Source: JAXLYX01 sp046351215 (GTDB lineage Bacteria > Myxococcota_A > Polyangia > Polyangiales > Houyiibacteriaceae). Taken from it: a stretch of 64,000 nt of DNA. This document shows, piece after piece, positions 55,155 through 64,000 of the stretch (the stretch's first letter is position 1; the number at the start of each line of letters is the position of its first letter). The stretch spans positions 496,001 to 560,000 of the forward strand of contig JAXLYX010000006.1 of NCBI GenBank assembly GCA_046351215.1, given 5' to 3'. The translations under genes and the position numbers were made by a program. The notes beneath the pieces are model-generated. The model made no database searches and was not told the origin of the DNA. It saw only the letters and a program-made list of their open reading frames with translations.

Positions 55155-56293
55155 CCCTCCCGACGAAAGGCTTCCGATTCGACGTGCTCGCCCGCTCCGG
55201 CGAGGCCCGTCGCGGGCGTTTCACCACGCCGCGCGCGGTGATCGAGACGCCGACCTTCATGCCCGTCGGCACGCAGGCCACCGTGAAGAGCCAGACGCCG
55301 GCGGAGGTCGAGGCGACGGGCGCCCGCATCATCCTCGCGAACACCTACCACCTCTGGCTGCGTCCCGGCGCCGAGCTCGTCGACAAGATGGGCGGCGCGC
55401 CGAACTTCATGCGCTGGCCGCACGCGATGCTCACGGACAGCGGCGGCTACCAGGTCTTCTCGCTCTCGGATCTCCGCAAGATCGACGAGGACGGGGTGAC
55501 CTTCCGCTCGCACCTCGACGGGAGCGTGAAGCGACTGACGCCCGAGGAATCGATGCGGGTGCAACGATGCCTCCGCTCGGACGTCGCGATGGTGCTCGAC
55601 GTCTGTCCGCCGGGTGGCGCCCCGCGCGACGTGATCGAGGACGCGATGCGGAAGACGACCCGCTGGGCCGAGCGCTGCCTCGCGACCGAGCCCTGGGAAG
55701 GTCAGGCGCGCTTCGGCATCGTCCAGGGCGGCGTGCACGAGGACCTGCGGCTCTCGCACCTCGAGGACATCGGCGCGATGGGCTTCGACGGCCTCGCCAT
55801 GGGTGGCTTCTCGGTCGGCGAGCCGGTCGAGGACATGTACCGCCTGCTCGCCGTGCTCGGCCCGCGCATGCCGGTCGAGAAGCCCCGCTACGTGATGGGC
55901 GTCGGCACGCCCTACGACCTGCTCCACGCGATCGGCTCGGGCATCGATCTCTTCGACTGCGTGCTCCCCACCCGCAACGCGCGCAACGGCCAGGCGCTGA
56001 CCTGGTCGGGCCGCGTGAACCTGCGCCAGAGCCGCCACAAGGAGGACGAGGCGCCCGTCGACGCGCGCTGCGGCTGCCCGGTCTGCACGACGTTCTCGCG
56101 CGCCTACCTGCGGCACCTCTTCAAGGCCGAGGAGATGCTCGGGCCGCGGCTCGTGACGCAGCACAACCTCCACTTCTACGCCTCGCTCGTGCGCGAGGCG
56201 CGGCAGGCGATCGAGGAGGGGCGCTACGCGGCCTTCGCCGAGGAGACGATGCGCGCGATGCGCGAGGGCGACGAGATCGGCAAGGGCGGCTGA
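55151..56293 (+). CDS. tgt: tRNA-guanine transglycosylase
   Basis: A 380-residue TGT that exchanges guanine 34 for preQ1 in Asp, Asn, His and Tyr tRNAs. Motifs: TFMPVGTQATVK, LTDSGGYQVFSL (with the active-site aspartate), GGFSVGE, the nucleophile region LFDCVLPTRNARNG, and the zinc site CGCPVC followed by QHNLH. Length is typical. It overlaps queA as ATGA. A 78-base gap with a possible TACCTT -10 separates it from the exporter genes. Confidence 0.97.
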   Translation: MTLPTKGFRFDVLARSGEARRGRFTTPRAVIETPTFMPVGTQATVKSQTPAEVEATGARIILANTYHLWLRPGAELVDKMGGAPNFMRWPHAMLTDSGGYQVFSLSDLRKIDEDGVTFRSHLDGSVKRLTPEESMRVQRCLRSDVAMVLDVCPPGGAPRDVIEDAMRKTTRWAERCLATEPWEGQARFGIVQGGVHEDLRLSHLEDIGAMGFDGLAMGGFSVGEPVEDMYRLLAVLGPRMPVEKPRYVMGVGTPYDLLHAIGSGIDLFDCVLPTRNARNGQALTWSGRVNLRQSRHKEDEAPVDARCGCPVCTTFSRAYLRHLFKAEEMLGPRLVTQHNLHFYASLVREARQAIEEGRYAAFAEETMRAMREGDEIGKGG

Positions 56294-56371
56294 TCTCGGG
56301 TACCTTGACGGCGGCGGACGCCGGCCACACCTCCCTCTCCGGACGAGGTCGAGGACGTCTCGCCCAGCAGG

Positions 56372-57619
56372 GTGATTCCGAGGATGAACGACGCAGCGAA
56401 GCCCACGGAAGGTCGCCGTATCCCCGCCAAGAAGCTCGCCCTCGTCGTGCTCCTCGGCCTCGGCGTCGCCGCGGCAGCGGGCTTCGTCGCGAAGCCGCGG
56501 GCAGTGGAGGTCGTGCGGCCGGTGCGGGCCGAGCTCGTGCAGACGGTCGTGACCAACGGTCGGGTGAAGCCGCCGTCGCGGACGTCCCTCGGCTTCGAGG
56601 TGATGGGGACCGTGGTCTCGGTGCCGGTCTCCGAGGGGCAGCCGGTGACCCGGGGCGAGCTCCTCGCCCAGCTCTCGGACGAGACCGCGCGCGCGCAGGT
56701 CGACCAGGCCCGGGCGGCGCTCGCGCAGGCCGAGGCCCAGCTCGCCCGCGTGCGTGGCACCCAGGCGAGGCTCGCCGACGCCGACGTCCGCGTCGCCGAG
56801 CTCGAGGTCCGACGGGCGAACGATCGCCTCGCACGCGAGGAGGCGCTCGCGCGGAGCGGCGCCACGACGGCCGAGTCGATCGACGAGGCCCGGATCCGTC
56901 GGGACTCCTCCCTCGCCTCGCTCGAGCGCGCGCGTGCGGCGCTCCGTGGCCTCGACGCGCGCGGCGAGGAGGCGCGCGCGGCGCGTGCTTCCCTCGAGCG
57001 AGCGCAGGCCGAGCTCCGCTCCGCGCAGGCCGCGCTCGACAAGACGAGCCTCCGCGCGCCGAGCGACGGGCTCGTGATCACGCGCACGGTCGAGCCGGGG
57101 GCGGTCGTGCAGCCCGGGGCCGCGCTCTTCGAATTCATCGCCAGCGGCGCGACCGAGCTATCGGTCGATCCCGACGAGACGAACCTCGCGCTGCTGGACG
57201 TCGGGCAGCCCGCGCTCGCCTCCGCCGAGCCCTATCCGGACCGCGTGTTCCATGCGCGCGTGGCCCGCATCGCCCCGTCGATCGACGCGGCCCGGGGCAC
57301 GGTCGAGGTGGTCCTGGTCGTCCCCGAGCCGCCTTCCTTCCTGCGTCCCGACATGACGGTCTCGGTGGAAATCGAGGTCGCACGGGAGCCGCACGCGCTC
57401 GTGCTCCCCGCGGACCTCGTGCACGACCTCGCCTCCGACGCTCCCTGGGTCTGGGTGCTCGAAGGGGATCGTGCTCGGCGCCGCACCGTGCGCCTCGGGA
57501 TCCGGGGGGACGAACGGCTCGGCATCGTGGGCGGGCTCGCGGAGCGGGACGTCGTGATCCGCGTGGCCGACGGGCTCGTGGACGAGGGCGCGCGCGTCCG
57601 CGCGAAGAGGGGGCGCTGA
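56372..57619 (+). CDS. HlyD/MacA-type periplasmic adaptor
   Basis: A 415-residue membrane-fusion protein starting GTG at 56372 (ATG 56384 is possible). One membrane helix lies at about 24-42 (ALVVLLGLGVAAAAGFVA). A lipoyl half-motif (VVSVPVSEGQPVTRGELLAQ) is followed by a long coiled-coil hairpin at about 105-225, then the second half-motif and a beta-barrel domain (APSDGLVITRTVEPGAVVQP). It would link the ABC permease encoded next to an outer-membrane exit duct; no TolC-like gene is in the window. Its stop and the next start share one base. Confidence 0.9.
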   Translation: MIPRMNDAAKPTEGRRIPAKKLALVVLLGLGVAAAAGFVAKPRAVEVVRPVRAELVQTVVTNGRVKPPSRTSLGFEVMGTVVSVPVSEGQPVTRGELLAQLSDETARAQVDQARAALAQAEAQLARVRGTQARLADADVRVAELEVRRANDRLAREEALARSGATTAESIDEARIRRDSSLASLERARAALRGLDARGEEARAARASLERAQAELRSAQAALDKTSLRAPSDGLVITRTVEPGAVVQPGAALFEFIASGATELSVDPDETNLALLDVGQPALASAEPYPDRVFHARVARIAPSIDAARGTVEVVLVVPEPPSFLRPDMTVSVEIEVAREPHALVLPADLVHDLASDAPWVWVLEGDRARRRTVRLGIRGDERLGIVGGLAERDVVIRVADGLVDEGARVRAKRGR

Positions 57620-58842
57620 TGCCCTTCGTCCTCTACCTCGCGTGGCGCTTCCTCGGCGAAGGCCGCGCGCAGGCGACCTTGATCGTCGTCGGCGTCGCCG
57701 TGGGCGTCGGCGTCCAGGTCTTCGTCACGGCGCTGATCGCGGGCCTCCAGAAGGATCTCGTCGAGAGCACCGTCGGCGTGCAGGCGCACGTCGTCGTCGA
57801 GCCTCGCGAGGAAGAGGTCCGCGAGATGCTCCGGAGCCGCGTGCCCGGGGGAACGGTGGTCGCCGCGAACCTCGATCGGCCGGCGCAGCGCATCCGCTCG
57901 ATCGAAGCCTGGCCGAGGCTCGTCCGCTCCTTCGAGGGCGTCGACGGAGTGCGCGCCGTCTCCCCGCTCGCGCAGGGCCCCGGGCTCGCGATCCACGGCT
58001 CGGCGAGCACGAGCGTCGTCGTCAGCGGAATCGTCCCCGACACCTACGACGCGATCGTCCCGATCGCCTCCCACATGGCGCGGGGCCGCTATCGCATCGG
58101 TGGCCGCGACGTCCTCGTCGGCTCGAAGCTCGCCGACGATCTCGGCGTGTCCGTGGGCGATCTCGTCCGGCTCGAGACCGCGGGCGGCCGCGCGCAGCTC
58201 TTCACCGTGCGCGGCATCTTCGATCTCGGCTCCAAGGAGGCGAACGCCCATTGGGCGCTCGTCTCGCTGCGCGCGGGACAGACGCTCTTCGGCCTGCCGG
58301 GGGGCGCGACGCATCTCTACGTCGCGGTCGACGACGTCTTCGACGCCGAGCGCGTGGCCGGCGTGCTCCGCGAGCGCTCGGGGCTCGACATCGAGAGCTG
58401 GATGACGGCGAACGCGCAGCTCCTCGCGGCGCTGAAGTCGCAGAGCGGCTCCTCCGACATGATCCGCTTCTTCGTGCTCGTCGCCGTCGCGATGGGCATC
58501 ACGAGCGTGCTCGTGGTCTCCGTCGTCCAGCGCTCGGGTCAGATCGGGATCCTCCGCGCCATCGGCGCCTCGCGCTCCGACGTGATGTGGATCTTCCTCC
58601 TCCAGGGAGGGTTCATGGGCTTCGTCGGCTCGGTGATCGGCTGCTTCGTCGGGGCCGCGCTCGCGCTCGGCTTCCAGGCGGCGACGCTCCGATTCGGCGG
58701 CGTCTACCACACGATCGAGCTCGACCTCCCGCTCTTCGCCTCGGCGACGGGCATCGCGATGGTCACGGGGCTCCTCGCCGCGGCGCTCCCGGCGCGGAGC
58801 GCGGCGGGCCTCGATCCGGCCGTGGCCATCCACCATGCCTGA
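57619..58842 (+). CDS. FtsX-family ABC transporter permease
   Basis: A 407-residue permease. An N-terminal membrane helix (TLIVVGVAVGVGVQVFVTAL) is followed by a periplasmic domain of about 230 residues and three C-terminal helices (MIRFFVLVAVAMGITSVLVV, FMGFVGSVIGCFVGAALALG, TGIAMVTGLLAAALPA). This is the LolC/LolE/MacB topology. GQIGILRAIGASRSDVMWI is the conserved cytoplasmic coupling loop. It overlaps the adaptor by one base and the ATPase by eight. Confidence 0.93.
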   Translation: MPFVLYLAWRFLGEGRAQATLIVVGVAVGVGVQVFVTALIAGLQKDLVESTVGVQAHVVVEPREEEVREMLRSRVPGGTVVAANLDRPAQRIRSIEAWPRLVRSFEGVDGVRAVSPLAQGPGLAIHGSASTSVVVSGIVPDTYDAIVPIASHMARGRYRIGGRDVLVGSKLADDLGVSVGDLVRLETAGGRAQLFTVRGIFDLGSKEANAHWALVSLRAGQTLFGLPGGATHLYVAVDDVFDAERVAGVLRERSGLDIESWMTANAQLLAALKSQSGSSDMIRFFVLVAVAMGITSVLVVSVVQRSGQIGILRAIGASRSDVMWIFLLQGGFMGFVGSVIGCFVGAALALGFQAATLRFGGVYHTIELDLPLFASATGIAMVTGLLAAALPARSAAGLDPAVAIHHA

Positions 58843-59557
58843 GCCCGTCATCGAGCTCGAGGGCGTCCGCAAGTCCTACGGCACGAAGGTCGTGACGGAG
58901 GTCCTGCACGGCATCGATCTCCGGGTCGACAAGGGCGAATTCGTCGCGCTCGTCGGCCCCTCGGGCTCGGGCAAGAGCACGCTGCTCCACCTCCTCGGCC
59001 TGCTCGACGTGCCCACGTCCGGGACCGTGCGGATCCTCGGCGAGGACACGGCGACGATGGACGACGCGCGGCGCACCGCGCTCCGTGGACGCGCCCTCGG
59101 CTTCATCTTCCAGTTCCACCACCTGCTCCCCTCGCTCCGCGCGTGGGAGAACGTCGCGATGCCGATGGCGGCCGTGAAGGGGCGCCTCGACGGCTCGATG
59201 CGCGAACGCGCGGTCGAGCTCCTCGTGCGCGTCGGCCTCGAGGAGAAGATCGACGCGCTCGCGGGCGACCTCTCGGGAGGCCAGCAGCAGCGCGTCGCGA
59301 TCGCCCGCGCGCTCGCGATGAGGCCGCCCTGCGTCCTCGCGGACGAGCCGACGGGCAACCTCGACACGAAGACCGCCGACGCGATCTTCGCGATGCTCCG
59401 CGAGCAGAACCGCGTGGGAGGGCATGCGTTCGTGATCGTCACGCACGATCCCTCGCTCGCCTCGCGATGCGACCGCGTGATCGAGCTCGTCGACGGACGC
59501 ATCCTCCACGACGGTCCGCCCACGGAAGCCCTCGGGCGATGGCGCGGGGCGGGCTGA
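58835..59557 (+). CDS. LolD/MacB-type ABC transporter ATPase
   Basis: A 240-residue ATPase with Walker A GPSGSGKST, Q-loop FIFQFHHLLPSLRAWENV, signature LSGGQQQRVAIARAL, Walker B VLADEPTGNLD and the switch VTHD. The combination with an FtsX-type permease and HlyD-type adaptor makes an exporter that could carry a lipid, peptide or small molecule; alternatively a lipoprotein-release system, but an adaptor is not part of LolCDE. It starts inside the permease end. Confidence 0.94.
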   Translation: MPEPVIELEGVRKSYGTKVVTEVLHGIDLRVDKGEFVALVGPSGSGKSTLLHLLGLLDVPTSGTVRILGEDTATMDDARRTALRGRALGFIFQFHHLLPSLRAWENVAMPMAAVKGRLDGSMRERAVELLVRVGLEEKIDALAGDLSGGQQQRVAIARALAMRPPCVLADEPTGNLDTKTADAIFAMLREQNRVGGHAFVIVTHDPSLASRCDRVIELVDGRILHDGPPTEALGRWRGAG

Positions 59558-59573
59558 GCGACGGGGGCCGCTC

Positions 59574-60506
59574 TCAGCGCGGCGGATGCTCGTCGCGCGG
59601 TGCGGCGGGCTTCCGATCGAAGTAGGGCTCGACGACGGCGAAGACGCGACCCGCGTCGACGTAGCCCGCGAGGTGACCGCCTCCGGGCATCAGGACGAAG
59701 CGGCCCTCGGGCACGAGCTTCGCCTGGTGGCGACCGTGGCTCTCGGGGACGATGCCGTCGGCGTCGCCCTGGAAGAAGGTGACCGGCACCCGGATGTCGC
59801 GGAGACGGAAGCCCCAGTCTCGCGCGAAGAGTCGCGCGTCGTGGAGCGGCGCCTCGAGACCTCCGTCCATCACGTGGAGGATGTCGCCGACGAGCACGGC
59901 CTCGAACTCGGGATCGGTGAGGATCGGACGATCGGCCTTCGGTGCGACCGCGGCGAAGGCGCGCACCGCCTTGCTCGCGTGGGGCACGAGGGGACGGATC
60001 GCGCTCGGGAGCCGCTTGCCGATCGGCTCGGCGACCGCCGCGAGCGCCGGATGGAAGAAGGCGAGGGCGCGCGTGTAGCTCGGCACGGCGTCCGGGCCCG
60101 CCGTGGGACCGATGCCTCCGAGCACGCCGCCGGCGACCACGCGATGCGGGAGGTCGTGCGCGCAGGCGAGGACGTAGGGCCCGCCGCCGGAGAGCCCGAC
60201 GACGGCGAAGCGCTCGATCCCGAGCTCGTCGGCCATCGCCGCGACGTCCCGAGCGAAGTCGCGGACCCGCGCGTAGCGATGCGCCGTCGACCAGCCCGTG
60301 CCCGGTCGCTCGACGCCGAAGAGGCGGATGCCCCGCTTCTCCGCCTGGGAAGGCGCGTCGGGCGGGACCTGCAGCCGTCCCCCCGGCGTCCCGTGGAACC
60401 AGAAGACCGGGAAGCCCTGGGGATCGCCGAACTCGGCCGCGCCGAGGTGCCGGCCGAGGGCGACGGGGACGCGATGCTCGCGATGGGGGCGGTGGGGGGA
60501 GCGCAT
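59574..60506 (-). CDS. Alpha/beta hydrolase
   Basis: A 310-residue hydrolase. The oxyanion region FHGTPGG is at 38-44, the nucleophile elbow GLSGGG with Ser 106, the acid in GDADGIVP (Asp 250) and GGGHLAG with His 278. There is no signal peptide. The substrate cannot be told from the sequence. It is convergent with the exporter and monocistronic. A TATCTT element six bases before the ATG and absence of a ribosome binding site point to a leaderless mRNA. Confidence 0.88.
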   Translation of the reverse strand: MRSPHRPHREHRVPVALGRHLGAAEFGDPQGFPVFWFHGTPGGRLQVPPDAPSQAEKRGIRLFGVERPGTGWSTAHRYARVRDFARDVAAMADELGIERFAVVGLSGGGPYVLACAHDLPHRVVAGGVLGGIGPTAGPDAVPSYTRALAFFHPALAAVAEPIGKRLPSAIRPLVPHASKAVRAFAAVAPKADRPILTDPEFEAVLVGDILHVMDGGLEAPLHDARLFARDWGFRLRDIRVPVTFFQGDADGIVPESHGRHQAKLVPEGRFVLMPGGGHLAGYVDAGRVFAVVEPYFDRKPAAPRDEHPPR

Positions 60507-60512
60507 GGGGAG

Positions 60513-60521
60513 AAGATACCA
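60513..60521 (-). promoter_or_regulatory. Extended -10 of the hydrolase gene, leaderless-type spacing
   Basis: TGGTATCTT on the minus strand (60521-60513). Six bases separate it from ATG 60506, so transcription should begin at the start codon. Confidence 0.5.
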
Positions 60522-60600
60522 TGATTCCGAAAACAGTAACCGTCGTTCTACGGGGATCCCGCCCGATCGCGGGGCGATCTCCCGCCCCCGGCTCCCTCCG

Positions 60601-60629
60601 TTGACCTCTCCCCCCGACGGCGCTACTAG
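60601..60629 (+). promoter_or_regulatory. Sigma-70-like promoter of purH-purD
   Basis: TTGACC at 60601-60606, 17 bases, TACTAG at 60624-60629. The leader of about 35 bases contains a small CCCCCG/CGGGGG hairpin (60641-60658) and GAGG at 60662-60665, five bases before the GTG start of purH. Confidence 0.5.
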
Positions 60630-60670
60630 GCCGCCCGAATCCCCCGCCTGTCCGGGGGCACGAGGTTGCC

Positions 60671-62230
60671 GTGGCCAAGATCGAAAAAGCGCTCATCTCG
60701 GTTTCCGACAAGACGGGCATCGTGGACTTCGCCAAGGGGCTCGCGGCGGCCGGAGTGCAGATCCTCTCGACCGGCGGGACCTCGAAGGCGCTCCGTGACG
60801 CGGGCATCCCCGTGACCGACGTCTCCGAGTACACCGAGTCGCCGGAGGTCATGGACGGCCGCGTGAAGACGCTCCATCCGCGCGTCCACGGCGGGATCCT
60901 CATGCGCGACCTCGACTCGGATCGCGCCGAGCTCGCGAGCCTCGGCGGCGCCCCCATCGGCCTCGTCTGCGTGAACCTCTATCCCTTCGAGGCGACCGTC
61001 GCGAAGGGCGCGCCGCACGACGAGATCATCGAGAACATCGACATCGGCGGCCCCTCGATGGTGCGCAGCGCGGCGAAGAACCACGCCCGCGTGACGATCG
61101 TCACCGATCCCTCGGACTACGGCGCGGTCCTCGAGCAGGTGCGCGCGAGCGGCGACACGACGAAGGAGCTCCGCGCGAAGCTCGCCGCGAAGGCCTTCTC
61201 GCACACGGCCGCCTACGACGGCGCGATCGCGGGCTACCTGACCTCGCTGAAGGACGACGGGGGCCGCGCGGAGTTCCCGGGCTTCCTCGCGCTCACGTTC
61301 GAGAAGGCCTACGACGTCCGCTACGGCGAGAACCCCCATCAGAAGGGCGCGTTCTACGTCGAGCGCAACGCGAAGCCCGGCACCCTGGCGCGCGCCGAGT
61401 CCCTCGGCATGGGCGCGAAGGAGCTCTCGTTCAACAACCTCGTCGACGTCGAGGCGGCGCTCGACGCGGTGCGCGAATACGACCGTCCGGCGGCCGTCGT
61501 CGTGAAGCACACGAATCCCTGCGGCGTGGCGGAGCACGACGTGCTCGAGCAGGCCTACCGCATCGCGCGCGAGGCCGACTCGCTCTCGGCGTTCGGCGGC
61601 ATCGTCGCGCTGAACCGCGCCTGCGACCTCGCCACGGCGAAGGCCCTCTCCGAGACGTTCCTCGAGTGCATCGTCGCTCCCTCCTTCGACGCGGACGCCC
61701 TCGAGGTGCTCCGGCAGAAGAAGGCGCTCCGCATCCTCTCCACCGGCGCGTGGCTCGGCCCCGACTTCGCCGAGTGGCAGTACAAGCGCGTCGGCGGCGG
61801 TCTGCTCGTGCAGGACCGCGACTCGACCCGTCAGAACGAGGTCCGGAACGGCAAGGTCGTCACGAAGCGGCAGCCGACCGCCGAGGAGCTCCTCGCCCTC
61901 GATTTCGCGTGGAAGGTCTGCAAGCACGTGAAGTCGAACGCGATCATCCTCGCGAAGCCGGGCCGCACGGTCGGCGTCGGCGCGGGTCAGATGTCGCGCG
62001 TCGTCTCCGTCGAGATCGCGGCGAAGAAGGCCGGCGCCGAGGCGCAGGGCAGCGTGCTCGCCTCGGACGCCTTCTTCCCCTTCGCCGACGGCGTCGAGGC
62101 GGCGGTCGGCGCCGGCGCGACGGCGATCGTGCAGCCGGGCGGCTCGGTGCGTGACGAGGAGGTCATCGCGGCCGCCGACAAGGCGGGCGTCGCGATGATC
62201 TTCACGGGCGTGCGCCACTTCCGGCACTGA
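60671..62230 (+). CDS. purH: Bifunctional AICAR transformylase/IMP cyclohydrolase
   Basis: A 519-residue enzyme for the last two steps of IMP synthesis. The N-terminal cyclohydrolase shows LISVSDKTGIVDFAKGL, LSTGGTSKALRDAG and VKTLHPRVHGGIL. The transformylase carries KHTNPCG (about residues 279-285) with the catalytic Lys and His, and later RTVGVGAGQMSRV and SDAFFPFADGVE. GTG 60671 has GAGG five bases before. purD follows 45 bases downstream, so the two are probably one transcript. Confidence 0.97.
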   Translation: MAKIEKALISVSDKTGIVDFAKGLAAAGVQILSTGGTSKALRDAGIPVTDVSEYTESPEVMDGRVKTLHPRVHGGILMRDLDSDRAELASLGGAPIGLVCVNLYPFEATVAKGAPHDEIIENIDIGGPSMVRSAAKNHARVTIVTDPSDYGAVLEQVRASGDTTKELRAKLAAKAFSHTAAYDGAIAGYLTSLKDDGGRAEFPGFLALTFEKAYDVRYGENPHQKGAFYVERNAKPGTLARAESLGMGAKELSFNNLVDVEAALDAVREYDRPAAVVVKHTNPCGVAEHDVLEQAYRIAREADSLSAFGGIVALNRACDLATAKALSETFLECIVAPSFDADALEVLRQKKALRILSTGAWLGPDFAEWQYKRVGGGLLVQDRDSTRQNEVRNGKVVTKRQPTAEELLALDFAWKVCKHVKSNAIILAKPGRTVGVGAGQMSRVVSVEIAAKKAGAEAQGSVLASDAFFPFADGVEAAVGAGATAIVQPGGSVRDEEVIAAADKAGVAMIFTGVRHFRH

Positions 62231-62275
62231 GCCACGGTTTCTGCGAGGCCGCGCGGCCCCACGGAGGAGCGGATC

Positions 62276-63544
62276 ATGAAGGTTCTCGTCGTCGGCAGCG
62301 GAGCGCGCGAACACTCGCTCGTCTGGAAGATCGCCCAGGATCCGGGCGTCACCGTGATCGCGGCGCCAGGCAACGCGGGCATCGCCGAGATCGCGAGGAC
62401 GTTCCCCGTGGACGTCGAGGATCCCGCGGCGATCGTGGCGCTCGCCCAGCAGGAGGGCGCCGACTTCGTCGTCGTCGGCCCGGAGGCGCCCCTCGTCGCG
62501 GGCGCCGTCGACGCGCTCCGTGCGGTCGGCATCGAGGCGTTCGGAGCCTCGAAGGCCGCGGCCCGCCTCGAGGGCTCGAAGGCCTTCTCGAAGGAATTCA
62601 TGGCGCGCCACGGCGTGCCGACGGCCGGCTTCCGCATCTTCACCGACGCCGACGAGGCCGAGGCGTACGTCCGCGCGGCCGGACGTCCGCTCGTCGTCAA
62701 GGCCGACGGTCTCGCCGCGGGCAAGGGCGTCGTCGTGGCCACGAGCACCGAGGAGGCGGTCGAGGCGATCGACTCCATCATGCGCAAGAAGGCCTTCGGC
62801 CCCGCGGGCGACAAGGTCGTCATCGAGGAGACGCTGCGCGGCCAGGAGGTCAGCTACCACGTCGTCTCGGACGGGAAGACCTACGTGCGCATGGCCCCCG
62901 CGCAGGACCACAAGCGCGTCTTCGACGGGGACAAGGGCCCGAACACCGGCGGCATGGGCGCCTATTCGCCTCCGCCCGTCTTCACCGCCGAGGTCGAGGA
63001 GAAGGTCCTCGCCCGCGTCGTCGAGCCGACCCTCCGTGGCATGGCGAGCGAAGGAACGCCGTTCCAGGGCGCGCTCTTCGTCGGCCTGATGATCGAGAAC
63101 GGCGAGCCGATGGTGCTCGAGTACAACACGCGCTTCGGCGATCCCGAGTGCGAGTCGATCATGACGCGCTGGAAGGGCTCCGTGCTCCCGCTCTTGCAGG
63201 GGGCCGTGCGCGGCACCCTCGATGCCGTGACGCCCGTGTGGGAGGCGCCCGCCTCGCTCTGCGTCGTCCTCGCGGCCGGCGGCTATCCCGGCACCATCGA
63301 GAAGGGCCGGGAGATCACCGGCCTCGACGAGGCCGCGAAGGTGCCGAACGTGACCGTCTTCCACGCGGGCACCGCGAAGAAGGACGGGAAGTTCGTCACC
63401 TCCGGCGGGCGCGTGCTGACGATCACCGCGATCGGCGCGGACGTCGACGAGGCCGCCGAGCGCGCCTATCGCGTCGTCGATCTCGTGGGCTTCGAGAACC
63501 GTCAGGTGCGCCGCGACATCGGCCACCACGCGCGCAAGCGCTGA
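62276..63544 (+). CDS. purD: Phosphoribosylamine-glycine ligase
   Basis: A 422-residue ATP-grasp enzyme that makes glycinamide ribonucleotide. Motifs: GSGAREHSLVWKI at the start, GPEAPLVAG, the ATP-grasp VKADGLAAGKGVVVA, NTGGMGAYSP and NTRFGDPECE. GGAGGAG lies before ATG 62276. The 45-base gap after purH contains a 12-base palindrome GGCCGCGCGGCC (62247-62258) of unknown meaning. Confidence 0.97.
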   Translation: MKVLVVGSGAREHSLVWKIAQDPGVTVIAAPGNAGIAEIARTFPVDVEDPAAIVALAQQEGADFVVVGPEAPLVAGAVDALRAVGIEAFGASKAAARLEGSKAFSKEFMARHGVPTAGFRIFTDADEAEAYVRAAGRPLVVKADGLAAGKGVVVATSTEEAVEAIDSIMRKKAFGPAGDKVVIEETLRGQEVSYHVVSDGKTYVRMAPAQDHKRVFDGDKGPNTGGMGAYSPPPVFTAEVEEKVLARVVEPTLRGMASEGTPFQGALFVGLMIENGEPMVLEYNTRFGDPECESIMTRWKGSVLPLLQGAVRGTLDAVTPVWEAPASLCVVLAAGGYPGTIEKGREITGLDEAAKVPNVTVFHAGTAKKDGKFVTSGGRVLTITAIGADVDEAAERAYRVVDLVGFENRQVRRDIGHHARKR

Positions 63545-63618
63545 GCCGCGTCCTCCGGCCGCCGCCTCCGGGTGTTTCGGCCCGCGCTTCCCCGAGGGCG
63601 TGTTACAAGAGGGGGCCG

Positions 63619-64000
63619 ATGGACGAAGCCGTCTCCATCCTCGACGTCCTCCCCGATCCGACGCTGCTCGTCTCGAACGGCCGTATCGAGCGCGCGAACG
63701 AGGCCGCTGCGAGGCTGCTCGGGCGCGGCGCAGGCGAGCTCCGCGGCATCACGTTCGTGGAGCTCTTCGAGCCCCGCTCCGCCGAGCGGCTCGGGCACGT
63801 GCTCGAGAGCGCGCCGGAGCTCTCGCCCTCGGAGATCAAGGTCCACCTCCTCGGCCCGGCGGGCCGCTCGGAGCGGATGGCCCACCTCGGTCGCCTCGGG
63901 GATGGGCGCTTCGTCGTCAGCCTCCGCACGTTCGGCCCCACCTCGCGCCTGGACGAGCTCGTGCTCGAGCTCTCCCGCGTGGGCCTCGAGGGGGGCGGCG
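63619..64000 (+). CDS. PAS-domain protein, N-terminal part (cut by right edge)
   Basis: Open from ATG 63619 into the right edge, 127 complete codons. Residues 5-100 read as a PAS domain: SILDVLPDPTLLVSNGRIER, ANEAAARLLGRGAGELRGIT and LFEPRSAERLGH. This is followed by LDELVLELSRVGLEG, perhaps the start of a linker or signalling helix. A histidine kinase or GAF/PAS receptor would be typical; the effector domain lies outside. GAGGGGG is just before the start, and TGTTACAAG (63601-63609) is a possible extended -10. Confidence 0.75.
   Translation, partial: MDEAVSILDVLPDPTLLVSNGRIERANEAAARLLGRGAGELRGITFVELFEPRSAERLGHVLESAPELSPSEIKVHLLGPAGRSERMAHLGRLGDGRFVVSLRTFGPTSRLDELVLELSRVGLEGGG

Overview
The window is very GC-rich, densely packed DNA that looks like the chromosome of a myxobacterium (Myxococcota). 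That placement is an inference. It rests on the very large TPR proteins, an Hsp33/S20/HolA housekeeping neighbourhood, a zinc-ribbon Ser/Thr kinase cassette, an ethylmalonyl-CoA pathway island, ScfR-type regulation, and strong third-position G/C bias that creates long mirror frames on the opposite strand. I see no tRNA, rRNA, CRISPR array, insertion sequence or prophage.

Layout. 1-2.6 kb: the 5' part of hslO (off the left edge), rpsT with a clear promoter and terminator, and a secreted-protein/holA pair. 2.7-17.6 kb: a ClpA-like AAA+ unfoldase on the plus strand converges on a minus-strand operon that runs from 17633 down to 5064: two giant TPR proteins, a degenerate metallophosphoesterase-like protein, nadD and a DUF2520 Rossmann protein, mostly joined by 4-base GTGA overlaps. 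17.7-19.8 kb: a small unknown protein and an orphan histidine kinase. 19.8-26 kb: ethylmalonyl-CoA mutase, MeaB and methylsuccinyl-CoA dehydrogenase, divergent from an ScfR acyl-CoA-responsive regulator. 26-33.8 kb: yajQ-pheA; pspA with a large cyclase-like/STAND-like protein whose nucleotide sites look dead; an epimerase, a TPR protein and an SDR. 33.9-41.5 kb: a single 2517-residue TPR protein. 41.5-47.1 kb: pyrD, fused chorismate mutase-prephenate dehydrogenase (tyrA), an unknown protein, and a tandem pair of dapB genes. 47.2-48.5 kb: a lipoprotein. 48.7-59.6 kb: a long plus-strand run of a zinc-ribbon membrane protein, a zinc-ribbon Ser/Thr kinase with PPC-like ectodomains, an exported beta-propeller, queA, tgt, and a three-gene ABC exporter. 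59.6-64 kb: an alpha/beta hydrolase, purH, purD, and the start of a PAS-domain protein cut by the right edge.

How the genes connect. Central metabolism is represented by acetyl-CoA assimilation (ecm-meaB-mcd), aromatic amino acids (pheA and tyrA, each with its own AroQ chorismate mutase domain), lysine/peptidoglycan precursors (dapB), pyrimidines (pyrD), purines (purH, purD), NAD (nadD) and queuosine tRNA modification (queA, tgt). The accessory interest lies in the three giant TPR proteins, which take up about 28% of the window. Two of them end in what looks like an inactivated M48-peptidase-like domain. There are also several other apparent pseudo-enzymes (phosphoesterase-like, cyclase/STAND-like) and the diverged second dapB. 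Several genes have a promoter -10 element only 6-9 bases before the start codon and no ribosome binding site, which suggests leaderless mRNAs.
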